Part shown: piece after piece, positions 1 to 7,319 of the stretch
How the letters are laid out: the number at the start of each line of letters is the position of its first letter
Position numbering within the stretch: the first letter of the stretch is position 1
Source: DATEMK01 sp035275625
GTDB taxonomy: Bacteria > Bacteroidota > Bacteroidia > AKYH767-A > OLB10
Assembly: GCA_035275625.1 (NCBI GenBank)
Contig: DATEMK010000102.1
Span: 1 to 15,751 of the forward strand
Length of the DNA: 15,751 nt
Direction of reading: 5' to 3'
Notes under the pieces: model-generated
The model's input: the letters and a program-made list of their open reading frames with translations, nothing else
Told to the model about the DNA's origin: nothing
The model's database searches: none
Position numbers and translations under genes: made by a program

Positions 1-112
1 GTAATTTTTTATTATTTTTACCATAAATAACCCATTAGCTTTTTATTTTATTCCCGGATTCATAATGGTTTTATGAGGCTAAAATCATATTAATAACTTA
101 AAAGAAAATCAC

Positions 113-1876
113 ATGAAAAAACTTACTCTAATCCTGGCTTGCATATTTGCAAGCATCACAGCCCCTGCTCAATACGGTCAGCGAACCTATTACTTTGATA
201 CAACAACAACTGAAACATTCAACAAAGGCATCATCTCCACCATTAACATGTACAATGGACTTCCAGTATATGCAGGTACGGGAACAGTTAATGTTTATCC
301 AGCAAATGTTACCACACATGCACGCTTCGTGAGAGCCGCTAACAACGGAACCATACTTAATAACCGGAGATACAACATGTATAAAAACAATACGCTTGTA
401 GCTACACGAAGCAATGGTATTGACGATGCGACAAACAAATTTGTTATGGCGGGCGCAGTTTACGGAGGCACGGTGGCCCAGATACCGGGGCTCAGCGATG
501 TTATGATTATGAAAACAACCGTAAACGGAGTTCCCACGACACCACGGCATGTGGATATCGGGGGAGGGTATGATGAAGCATTGTGTGTTAAAAATTCAAC
601 ATACAACACACAGAATTTTTATACCTGCGGTTATTCAATATTGCAGGGAGTTAGCCGGGCTTTTGTCATGAAACATGATGCAACAGGAAGCGTCATTAAC
701 TGGGTAAAATATTTTTCCATCCCGTGCACAGCAGGGCAGACAAATACCCGTGCCAATTATGTAATAGATGATCCCGCTACGGGAAATGTATGTGTGGTGG
801 GAACAATAGACAGCTCTGCAACCGGGGGATGCCGCCAATCCTTTATCATGAAAATGACCCGTGCAGGTGTATTTCTCTGGCTGCACCTGTATGTTTATCC
901 TAACGGAACAGGAATTGATTTTAATTCCATTAAGCCAACAGAACTTGCAAATGAGTATATCATCGCAGGAACAGTCGGGTTGCCGGCCCCGTTGAATGAC
1001 CGTGTACTTCTTTTCCGGGTAAACACGGCAGGCAATGTTCCTAACCAGGTTTTTGCCAATATAATGTACACCAATGGCCCCACACCTAATTACCCGATAC
1101 AAAAACAAAAGGGCCTTGACGCAACTCAGCGCATAAACGGAACGGCTGTCACTTACTTTGTTTGCGGTGAAACACAATATGCTTTCGGAACTACAGACGG
1201 TATAATTTTTAAAACGAATGGCAACGGGGTTCCAACCGCTGCACGACTGTATGGAAGCACTTCAAACGACAGGCTGAATGCTATTGACCAGCTAAATACT
1301 TCAGGCGCTTCAGGTGCAGGGTTAGCTTCATTTGGAAAATCCGGTTACACGGGTACTGCCGGAACTTCGGCAAAAGACAGAAGCTGGTTAGTGAAATCTT
1401 ATTTCAATCTTGTCAGCGGATGCAATGAAATTTATGATTCTACGCATTCAGTTGCTGTTACACTTTCTCACACCGCACTACAACCAACATTATTAACTGC
1501 ATACATTGCTGACACACTTAGTGCACAAATGGTTGCTTGCAAGCAATCCGTTCTTTGCTGGGCAACAACAGTTGCAGGAGGGTCTAATCTGCGGTCTGCT
1601 TCTGATGAATCATTGATTGATTTGCCTGGTTTTAATGTCTATCCCAACCCGCTTGCAGTGGATGAGGTAACTATTGAATTATTTTCTGAAACATCATCTG
1701 TTGCCATGCTTAACATTATTGATGCAACAGGCAGGATAGTGCATGAATCACAGGTACAATTGTCAGAAGGAAGTAATCGTATTAAAGCTGATATGAGCAG
1801 AAATTCAAAAGGATGGTATGTATTGCAGTTAGTAACTAATGAAGGCAGCTATATGTCTAAGCTGCTGAAAGAATAA
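113..1876 (+). CDS. Secreted repeat protein with C-terminal T9SS type A sorting domain
   Basis: The 587-residue product is predicted to be exported by Sec and then across the outer membrane by the type IX system. Residues 1-19 are a signal peptide with a likely cut after Ala-Pro-Ala. The last 82 residues (506-587) form a sorting domain: it opens with FNVYPNP, has the DATGR and GWYVLQL strands, and ends in KLLKE. Between them, a short motif of the form (hydrophobic)3-K/R followed a few residues later by Gly or Asn-Gly recurs near residues 130, 184, 244, 301, 365 and 425, about every 59 residues, often followed by Trp or Tyr. This suggests a beta-propeller-like body. No catalytic motif is visible, so the function is unknown; adhesion or surface binding is possible. 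The start ATG fits the signal peptide. The gene is single and ends at a two-way terminator. Confidence 0.85.
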   Translation: MKKLTLILACIFASITAPAQYGQRTYYFDTTTTETFNKGIISTINMYNGLPVYAGTGTVNVYPANVTTHARFVRAANNGTILNNRRYNMYKNNTLVATRSNGIDDATNKFVMAGAVYGGTVAQIPGLSDVMIMKTTVNGVPTTPRHVDIGGGYDEALCVKNSTYNTQNFYTCGYSILQGVSRAFVMKHDATGSVINWVKYFSIPCTAGQTNTRANYVIDDPATGNVCVVGTIDSSATGGCRQSFIMKMTRAGVFLWLHLYVYPNGTGIDFNSIKPTELANEYIIAGTVGLPAPLNDRVLLFRVNTAGNVPNQVFANIMYTNGPTPNYPIQKQKGLDATQRINGTAVTYFVCGETQYAFGTTDGIIFKTNGNGVPTAARLYGSTSNDRLNAIDQLNTSGASGAGLASFGKSGYTGTAGTSAKDRSWLVKSYFNLVSGCNEIYDSTHSVAVTLSHTALQPTLLTAYIADTLSAQMVACKQSVLCWATTVAGGSNLRSASDESLIDLPGFNVYPNPLAVDEVTIELFSETSSVAMLNIIDATGRIVHESQVQLSEGSNRIKADMSRNSKGWYVLQLVTNEGSYMSKLLKE

Positions 1877-1881
1877 TGGAA

Positions 1882-1896
1882 TCCGCCTGGGGCGGA
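1882..1896. repeat. CCGCC-NNN-GGCGG palindrome, copy 1
   Basis: A perfect 6-bp inverted repeat, tccgcc / ggcgga, with loop tgg lies six bases after the stop of the preceding gene. It has no T-tract on either side, so it is unlikely to terminate by itself. It shares its core with hairpins at 1919-1936, 8318-8334 and 14856-14882. Confidence 0.6.
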
Positions 1897-1911
1897 CCAA
1901 CTGATGGAAAG

Positions 1912-1943
1912 AAAAAAAGTCCGCCTTTGTGCGGACTTTTTTT
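1912..1943. terminator. Two-way intrinsic terminator
   Basis: A 13-bp stem runs from 1912-1924 (seven A then gtccgc) to 1931-1943 (gcggac then seven T), with loop ctttgt at 1925-1930. A-rich and T-rich flanks on opposite sides let it work on both strands. It sits between two convergent genes, ending the gene at 113-1876 and the minus-strand gene at 1970-2857. Its GC core is a variant of the palindrome family seen elsewhere in the window. Confidence 0.85.
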
Positions 1944-1969
1944 TGTTTTTGAAACTGATAATATAAATT

Positions 1970-2857
1970 TTATAACGCATCTAATGCAGCCAGCAGGCTG
2001 GCTTCACTTACCACCTGCATGTTAAGTGTTATTTGCTGGTTGCCTGTTACGGTAAAAGTCTGCTGATCTAAGACATAATCATTATTCTGATTTTTTGCCA
2101 TCGCGAACAGTTTAACTTGTTCCCCGATAGGAACGGATCCTGATACCAGGTTAGTTATTTTCATCAGTCCTTTAAAGTTTGCAAAAGTTAAATATATTTC
2201 AATGTTCTGCGTGTTAGTTCCGGCTGCCGTAATAGTAATAGTTGTGTTTTGTGCTGTGGAAGTATGCGGGCGTGCACTGCTTACCCATCCTGTCTCCCCA
2301 ACATTCAGAATATAAAAATAGGAATTCACAGAAACTGATGAACCGCTGTTTGACCAGTCAATTATGCCATTGGAATCGTGACCGTAAAACATCTGCATAC
2401 TGCTTTGCAGGTTCGGCATAGTATCCATTTCCATGTAATAGGTTTTATTTGGTTTTAATTCCACCTCTGTACCATTTTTAAAAGGACGCACACGAATTTC
2501 AGCGCTTGTTTCAAGAATACCTCCACCTGCTGTTGCAGGGGCACGCCAGAGGAGCATTTCTTTAATTGAATAAAGCTCCACTACTTTAAGTGTAAACGGA
2601 TAGGTGACCCCTGTTCCGCCAGAAAACTGGAGCAGATCTGCGCTTGCGCAAAGCTTGGTTCCCTTTTTGCAAACAAGCGGGCAACTGCCGGATGAATCAA
2701 TAACATATTCCTGCTCTTCTTCTTTATACTGGTTGTAAAATGAATCCATACTCTGGTAGTCATCCTGCACTACCCGGTCTTTTTTACATGCGCTTAGAGC
2801 GAGAACAAACAGTATTAAACTACTAAATGCGATTTGCAAATATTTTTTTGTTTTCAT
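1970..2857 (-). CDS. Lineage-specific lipoprotein, function unknown
   Basis: This 295-residue protein begins with a lipoprotein signal peptide: a hydrophobic stretch at 9-22 and lipobox LSAC with the lipidated Cys at 24, followed by KKDR. A short acidic linker (31-52) follows. Cys59, Cys63 and Cys70 are clustered in a CPLVCKKGTKLC segment that may form a disulfide or bind metal. The remainder looks all-beta, with the conserved-looking strand run LKVVELYSIKEMLLWRAP (90-107) and ILETSAEIRVRPF (114-126). I recall similar strand patterns in surface beta-sandwich proteins of Bacteroidota, but cannot name a family with confidence. No catalytic motif is visible. It shares strand and spacing with the gene at 2920-3468 (62 bp upstream), so the two may be co-transcribed. 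It ends towards the terminator at 1912-1943. Confidence 0.75.
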   Translation of the reverse strand: MKTKKYLQIAFSSLILFVLALSACKKDRVVQDDYQSMDSFYNQYKEEEQEYVIDSSGSCPLVCKKGTKLCASADLLQFSGGTGVTYPFTLKVVELYSIKEMLLWRAPATAGGGILETSAEIRVRPFKNGTEVELKPNKTYYMEMDTMPNLQSSMQMFYGHDSNGIIDWSNSGSSVSVNSYFYILNVGETGWVSSARPHTSTAQNTTITITAAGTNTQNIEIYLTFANFKGLMKITNLVSGSVPIGEQVKLFAMAKNQNNDYVLDQQTFTVTGNQQITLNMQVVSEASLLAALDAL

Positions 2858-2868
2858 TTCAGAAATAT

Positions 2869-2914
2869 TGTTAAATTGTTATATTGCTAAATTGTTAACT
2901 GATTACTGATTACT
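2869..2914. repeat. Short octamer/heptamer tandem repeat
   Basis: Four degenerate 8-bp units of the form tgYtaWaY (2869-2900) are followed by two identical gattact heptamers (2901-2914), filling most of the 62-bp spacer between the two minus-strand envelope genes. No hairpin with a T-tract is evident. It resembles, on a smaller scale, the heptamer array at 13441-13551. Confidence 0.5.
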
Positions 2915-2919
2915 TACTT

Positions 2920-3468
2920 CTAAGTGGGGTTTGGAGGACACTTTTCTTTTTTGCCGCCTCTGCAATAGCCCGGGTACCAGTAAATGCCGATTCTCAAATT
3001 GTTTTCTTTCCATTTAAAATCATAACGGTCTTCTATAAACGGACGGAAGCAACCGCGGTTACGAACCAGCCCGCCACCGGCTTCGAACACAAAATTATTT
3101 TGTTTTCTTGCCCCGGGAATAAATTCATCGGCATTCATCCAATTATTATAATAACCGCCCGCTGCAAGATACAAATTATAACTTTTAATTGTGAATATTT
3201 CATAATGCAGCGCCAGCCCTGCATAAAATTCATGATACCGGTTAAAGCCGGGAAAATAGGATATTTCAGGAACGGCAGACAAACGGTTGCGAATAGGAAT
3301 CTTTACGCGCACATCAGCCCCAAAGCCTTCGGTGGCAAAATTATAAATGATGGCTGCGCCATATCCCCAGCCGGGCTTTGTTCTTCTTTGCGCTGAAGCG
3401 GAACTGAACAAAGCAATGCATATGCTGATGATTAAAAACGAATAAATCGTCCGTGATGTTTTATACAT
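2920..3468 (-). CDS. Small outer-membrane beta-barrel-like protein
   Basis: The 182-residue product has a clear Sec signal peptide (residues 1-26, ending SSASA before Gln27). The mature part is rich in Gly and aromatic residues in alternating strand patterns, for example WGYGAAIIYNF, GFGADVRVKIPI, FYAGLALHYEIF, LYLAAGGYYNNW, FVFEAGGGLV and LRIGIYWYPG. That is typical of an eight-stranded or similar small outer-membrane barrel. The C-terminus is a short basic, Cys-containing tail (YCRGGKKEKCPP) rather than a terminal aromatic strand, which is unusual for a BAM-assembled barrel and could be a periplasmic or surface extension. No family can be named with confidence. It lies upstream of the lipoprotein gene on the same strand, and its promoter must lie in the AT-rich region 3469-3886. 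Confidence 0.65.
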   Translation of the reverse strand: MYKTSRTIYSFLIISICIALFSSASAQRRTKPGWGYGAAIIYNFATEGFGADVRVKIPIRNRLSAVPEISYFPGFNRYHEFYAGLALHYEIFTIKSYNLYLAAGGYYNNWMNADEFIPGARKQNNFVFEAGGGLVRNRGCFRPFIEDRYDFKWKENNLRIGIYWYPGYCRGGKKEKCPPNPT

Positions 3469-3886
3469 ATTTTTTATGAGGGATTTCTTCAGTATGCGAA
3501 TATCAACTTTATTTTACAGGAAAGCTATTGGATTAATTTTATTTGTAAAAATGTTTTCCTTACCTGTTTTTTTGTTTGATATGAAGGCAGTGATGACCTG
3601 AAGTTTTTAATAAACGCTCATTTTGTAAAAATGTTATGTGTTTTATGGATGTTTATTTCTCCTGTGTTTGAGAAACCCGGTAAATGAGCAATAAAAGTAT
3701 CGCTGATTAAATTTTCAGGGCAGCTATTTGCTTTTTTTGAGAAAAAATTTCCCATGATGAATTCATGAATTTAATATTTTTTTGCTTGTTATAGGAATGA
3801 TCCGGACATTTAAAAAAATCACAAGGCATCATTTTTACTGATGTTTTTTATTGTGTGTAACTTTGACTGAAATACTTTTTTTGAAA
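3469..3886. other. AT-rich divergent intergenic region
   Basis: This 418-bp stretch without a gene separates the barrel-like gene (minus) from the trehalose operon (plus). It should carry promoters for both. It contains an exact 14-bp direct repeat, tttgtaaaaatgtt, at 3542-3555 and 3622-3635 (80 bp apart), a 10-bp palindrome atgaattcat at 3757-3766, and a TAnnTTTG promoter element at 3858-3865. I see no convincing small ORF, riboswitch-like fold or RNA gene. Confidence 0.7.
3858..3865 (+). promoter_or_regulatory. Bacteroidota -7 promoter element for the trehalose operon
   Basis: TAACTTTG matches the Bacteroidota primary sigma factor -7 consensus TAnnTTTG exactly. A start of transcription a few bases downstream would leave a leader of about 15 nt before the ATG at 3887. 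This argues against the in-frame TTG at 3851, which would lie upstream of transcription. I do not see a clear TTG -33 box at the usual distance, so the call is moderate. Confidence 0.5.
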
Positions 3887-5074
3887 ATGGCGCAGGATTA
3901 CGAAATAAAAAATAAAGATTACAAAAACTGTTTACGTTATATTGAAAAATATTGGAAGGCAATAACCTGCTACTATCCTCATGATGAGTTTACCCATCTT
4001 GGATTGCCCAATAAGTTCGTATCTCCCAATCACCAGATTTATAAAAACGACCAGTTTTACTGGGACAGTTATTTTATTATTCTCGGCTTAGTGGTTTGCG
4101 GGCGAACTGAACTTGCGAAAGGAATAATTAATAATTTTCTTTATATGCAGAAACGCTTTAACATTATTCCCATGCGCAACCGCTTTTATAACATCGGAAG
4201 CTCACAGGCGCCTTTTCTTACCTCCATGGCCCGCGAAGTTTTCGGCAATACCAATGATTTGCGCTGGATGAAAACCGTAATGAAAGCTGCGGAACATGAG
4301 TTGAAAAATTATTGGATGAATAAATCGCTTACTGAAATTCACATCGTATACAATGGCTTATCGCGCTACTGCGATCATTACATCACACACCTGGCGGCAG
4401 AGCATGAATCGGGCTGGGATATGACCTCACGCTTTCACAATCACTGCCTGGATTATTTGCCTGTTGATTTGAACTGCGCCCTTTATAAATATGAAACTGA
4501 TCTTGCAGAATTTTATAAGAGTACACGCAACACTAAAATGTACAACCGTTTCCTTCTTGAGTCTGAAAAAAGGCGAAGAACCATGAATAAGCTGATGTGG
4601 AATTTTAAAAAAGGGTTTTATTTTGATTATGATTACAGGCACAAAAAGCAAAGCGGGTTTTATTCCATTGCCGGATTTTATCCTTTGTGGGCAAAGCTTG
4701 CCACGCATACCCAGGCAAAAAAAATAGCCGATAACCTGGAAAAATTTGAGTACGCAGGCGGGCTTGCCAATACACAGTCTACCGGGCTTTCAGATGAATA
4801 CAGGCAGCATGATTATCCTAACGGCTGGCCCCATCAGCAATGGATTGTGATAAAAGGATTAATGAATTATGGTTTTAAGAAGGATGCGCAGCGGATTGCA
4901 AAAAAATTTCTTGACCTCAATAAAAAAGTTTTCGATAAAACAGGAAAGCTTTGGGAAAAATATAATGTGGTGAAATGCGGCATAGGGAAATCAGAAAGAT
5001 ATCCTACTCAACCCGGTTTTGCATGGACGAATGCAATTTTTATACGCCTGCTGAACAAGCTGGGAAATAACTAA
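3887..5074 (+). CDS. GH37 trehalase-like glycoside hydrolase, short cytoplasmic form
   Basis: The 395-residue product (counted from the ATG at 3887) carries GH37 landmarks of the (alpha/alpha)6-barrel trehalases: FYWDSYF (57-63), SSQAPF (105-110), ESGWDMTSR with the proton-donor Asp at 178, QHDYPNGWPHQQW (307-319, the QWDxPNGWxP signature), EKYNVV with the catalytic Glu at 357, and QPGFAWTNA (375-383). There is no signal peptide, so it should act in the cytoplasm, splitting trehalose or a related alpha-glucoside. It is much shorter than E. coli TreA (about 565 residues), lacking most of the N-terminal part. The Gly-Gly-Arg part of signature 1 and the GGGGEY loop are replaced (by YKNDQ and KSERY), so substrate choice may differ. 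It lies 5 bp before the OtsA-OtsB fusion in one operon. An in-frame TTG at 3851 would add 12 residues but lies upstream of the likely transcription start. Confidence 0.8.
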   Translation: MAQDYEIKNKDYKNCLRYIEKYWKAITCYYPHDEFTHLGLPNKFVSPNHQIYKNDQFYWDSYFIILGLVVCGRTELAKGIINNFLYMQKRFNIIPMRNRFYNIGSSQAPFLTSMAREVFGNTNDLRWMKTVMKAAEHELKNYWMNKSLTEIHIVYNGLSRYCDHYITHLAAEHESGWDMTSRFHNHCLDYLPVDLNCALYKYETDLAEFYKSTRNTKMYNRFLLESEKRRRTMNKLMWNFKKGFYFDYDYRHKKQSGFYSIAGFYPLWAKLATHTQAKKIADNLEKFEYAGGLANTQSTGLSDEYRQHDYPNGWPHQQWIVIKGLMNYGFKKDAQRIAKKFLDLNKKVFDKTGKLWEKYNVVKCGIGKSERYPTQPGFAWTNAIFIRLLNKLGNN

Positions 5075-5079
5075 TTTTT

Positions 5080-7284
5080 ATGCGTCTTATAATTGTTTCG
5101 AATCGTGCCCCTGTAAACATTATCAAAGAAAGTAACGGTTACCGGTATGAGGAAAGTTCCGGGGGGCTTGCTTCAGGCTTACGTACGTACGTTGATAAAT
5201 TGAAGAAGGATAAAAATTCAGATTTGGAAATAACGTGGATCGGCTGGCCCGGTGCGTCTGTGGAAAATGAGAGGAAAGTAAAAAAAGAAATTTTAAAAAA
5301 ATTCGGGACACATTGCGTTTTTCTTTCGGAAGAAGTGATGGAAAAATTTTATGAAGGATTTTGCAATAAAACCATCTGGCCACTGTTTCATTATTTTCCG
5401 GCTTATGCTGTTTATGAAAAAGAATACTGGGAGCAATACATTTCAGTAAATAAAATTTTTTGTGATGCGGTGCTTGAAATTGCAAAACCCGGTGACATCA
5501 TCTGGATTCATGATTACCATTTAATGCTATTGCCTGCCATGGTGAGGGAAAAAATTCCTTCGGCAGCCATTGGTTTTTTCCTGCATATCCCGTTTCCTTC
5601 GTATGAAATATTCCGGCTTTTACCGAGCACCTGGCGAAAAAAAATTCTGGAGGGTTTATATGGCGCTGACCTGGTAGGTTTCCATACCAGCGATTACAAC
5701 ACATATTTTTTACGAAGTACGCTGCGCATCTTGGGAATAAATAATCACATGGGTGAAGTGTCGTATGGTAATCATCTCCTGAGAGCCGACACGTTTCCGA
5801 TGGGAATTGATTTTGAAAAATTCCACTCTGCAGCTAAGGCCAAAGACGTAGAAAATGAGAAAAGAAAATTGAAAAAGAATTTTTCTAAGGTTAAACTGGT
5901 TCTTTCTATTGACAGGCAGGATTATTCAAAAGGTATTTTAAACCGTTTGAAAGGATATGAATATTTTCTTCAAAACAATCCGCAATGGAAGCAGAAAGTA
6001 ACGATGATGATGGTGATCATACCGAGCAGGATTGGTGTGGAAAGCTATCAATCTATCAAAAGCCAGATTGATGAATTGGTCGGCAGCATAAACGGCAAGT
6101 TCGGAAATGTGGAATGGATGCCCATCGTTTATCAATACCGTTCGCTTTCATTTTCTGAATTGATTGCTCTGTATAATTTAAGCGATGTGGCGCTTGTCAC
6201 ACCATTGCGTGACGGAATGAACCTGATAGCAAAAGAATTTATTGCTTCGCGCACCAATAAAAAAGGGGTGCTTATACTTAGTGAAATGGCGGGTGCTGTG
6301 GATGAGCTTGCCGAATCAATTATCATTAATCCTAATAACATAGGAGAAATCAGCAACGCATTGCTGCAATCGCTCGAAATGGACGAGAAGGTGCAACGTG
6401 AGCGGATCGCACTAATGCAAAAGCGTTTGCGCAACTATGATGTCTTTAAATGGGCAGATGATTTTCTTGCAACACTTAATAAAGTAAAAGCAAAGCAGCA
6501 AAGGCTGCGGGCAATTACTCTGAATGATACCAGCCGGAAAAAAATAGTTGCGCATTTCAAAAAAGCACACTCACGGTTGCTGTTTCTTGATTATGACGGA
6601 ACGTTAGTGAAGCATCATGAAAACCCCGAAGCAACCATTCCGGGCGAACGGATTTTAAGAGTCCTGAAAAAAATTATTTCTCTTAAAAACACGCGCATTA
6701 TAATCATCAGCGGGCGCAGTCGCCAAATCCTTCAAAAATGGTTCGGGCATCTGCCCATTGATCTCGCTGCAGAGCACGGCTTGTTTATTAAAGAAAGGAA
6801 TAAAAACTGGCACCTGTTGAAACCGATCCGCAAAAACTGGAAGAAAAAAATATTACCTATTCTTCACCGCCACGAAGAAAAGCTTCCCGGTTCTTTCACT
6901 GAAGAAAAAGATTATTCCGTGGCTTTCCATTACCGCAAATCCGAACCTGCTATAGCTGAAAAGCGCATGCAGGAATTAGTCCATCATCTTGAAAACTATA
7001 TTTCCAACATGGATGTGCAGATACTCAATGGGAAATATGTGCTTGAAGTCCGCAATTCAGGAATTGACAAAGGTGTGGCGGCACTGCACTGGCTGGAGCA
7101 GCTCAGAACAAAACCCGATTTTGTTTTATCTATTGGTGATGATGTAACTGACGAAGACCTTTTCCGCGTCATGCCCGATGGCGCATATTCGGTTAAAGTA
7201 GGAGTCGTGCCTTCGTATGCAAAACTTAACCTGGAAAGCCTTGAGGATGTATTTAATCTGCTCAGCGAATTCAGCAACTCCTGA
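5080..7284 (+). CDS. Bifunctional trehalose-6-phosphate synthase/phosphatase (OtsA-OtsB fusion)
   Basis: A 734-residue cytoplasmic fusion that makes trehalose in two steps. Residues 1 to about 470 are a GT20 synthase (UDP-glucose + glucose-6-phosphate to trehalose-6-phosphate): N-terminal VSNRAPV and SSGGLASGL loop (27-34), WIGWPG (53-58), HDYH (144-147), HIPFPSYEIFRLLP (169-182), DRQDYSKG with Arg279 and Lys284 for the nucleotide sugar, and TPLRDGMNLIAKEF with Asp378 and Glu386. Residues about 495-734 are a HAD-type phosphatase releasing free trehalose: LDYDGTL with nucleophile Asp504 and Asp506, SGRS (544-547), AAEHG (563-567), and GDDVTDED (686-693) for magnesium. All catalytic residues I know for both halves are present, so both activities are expected. 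It is the second gene of the operon with the trehalase-like gene. The next gene, convergent, is 35 bp away with no clear terminator between. Confidence 0.95.
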   Translation: MRLIIVSNRAPVNIIKESNGYRYEESSGGLASGLRTYVDKLKKDKNSDLEITWIGWPGASVENERKVKKEILKKFGTHCVFLSEEVMEKFYEGFCNKTIWPLFHYFPAYAVYEKEYWEQYISVNKIFCDAVLEIAKPGDIIWIHDYHLMLLPAMVREKIPSAAIGFFLHIPFPSYEIFRLLPSTWRKKILEGLYGADLVGFHTSDYNTYFLRSTLRILGINNHMGEVSYGNHLLRADTFPMGIDFEKFHSAAKAKDVENEKRKLKKNFSKVKLVLSIDRQDYSKGILNRLKGYEYFLQNNPQWKQKVTMMMVIIPSRIGVESYQSIKSQIDELVGSINGKFGNVEWMPIVYQYRSLSFSELIALYNLSDVALVTPLRDGMNLIAKEFIASRTNKKGVLILSEMAGAVDELAESIIINPNNIGEISNALLQSLEMDEKVQRERIALMQKRLRNYDVFKWADDFLATLNKVKAKQQRLRAITLNDTSRKKIVAHFKKAHSRLLFLDYDGTLVKHHENPEATIPGERILRVLKKIISLKNTRIIIISGRSRQILQKWFGHLPIDLAAEHGLFIKERNKNWHLLKPIRKNWKKKILPILHRHEEKLPGSFTEEKDYSVAFHYRKSEPAIAEKRMQELVHHLENYISNMDVQILNGKYVLEVRNSGIDKGVAALHWLEQLRTKPDFVLSIGDDVTDEDLFRVMPDGAYSVKVGVVPSYAKLNLESLEDVFNLLSEFSNS

Positions 7285-7319
7285 GATATGCCTTAGTTTA
7301 TGGTGTGAAATCCAATTTT

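Noticed and set aside
36..43. TAGCTTTT as promoter element for the first gene; a similar TAGCTTTT at 8345-8352 before the T9SS lipoprotein
   Set aside because: Both miss the final G of TAnnTTTG at the right place and have no TTG box upstream; too weak to call.
635..1177. Long minus-strand open frame (180 codons) inside the T9SS substrate gene
   Set aside because: It is fully covered by a plus-strand gene with a clear signal peptide and sorting domain; its translation is Cys- and His-rich without any domain pattern.
3851..3886. TTG start giving a trehalase-like protein 12 residues longer
   Set aside because: The TAACTTTG promoter element lies inside this extension and the ATG at 3887 follows at a sensible distance; the extra residues have no family support.
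5182..5193. acgtacgtacgt palindromic run
   Set aside because: It lies in frame inside the synthase domain and encodes ordinary residues; it looks like chance.
7285..7319. Terminator between the OtsA-OtsB fusion gene and the convergent M23 gene
   Set aside because: No stem of more than a few base pairs is visible in these 35 bases.
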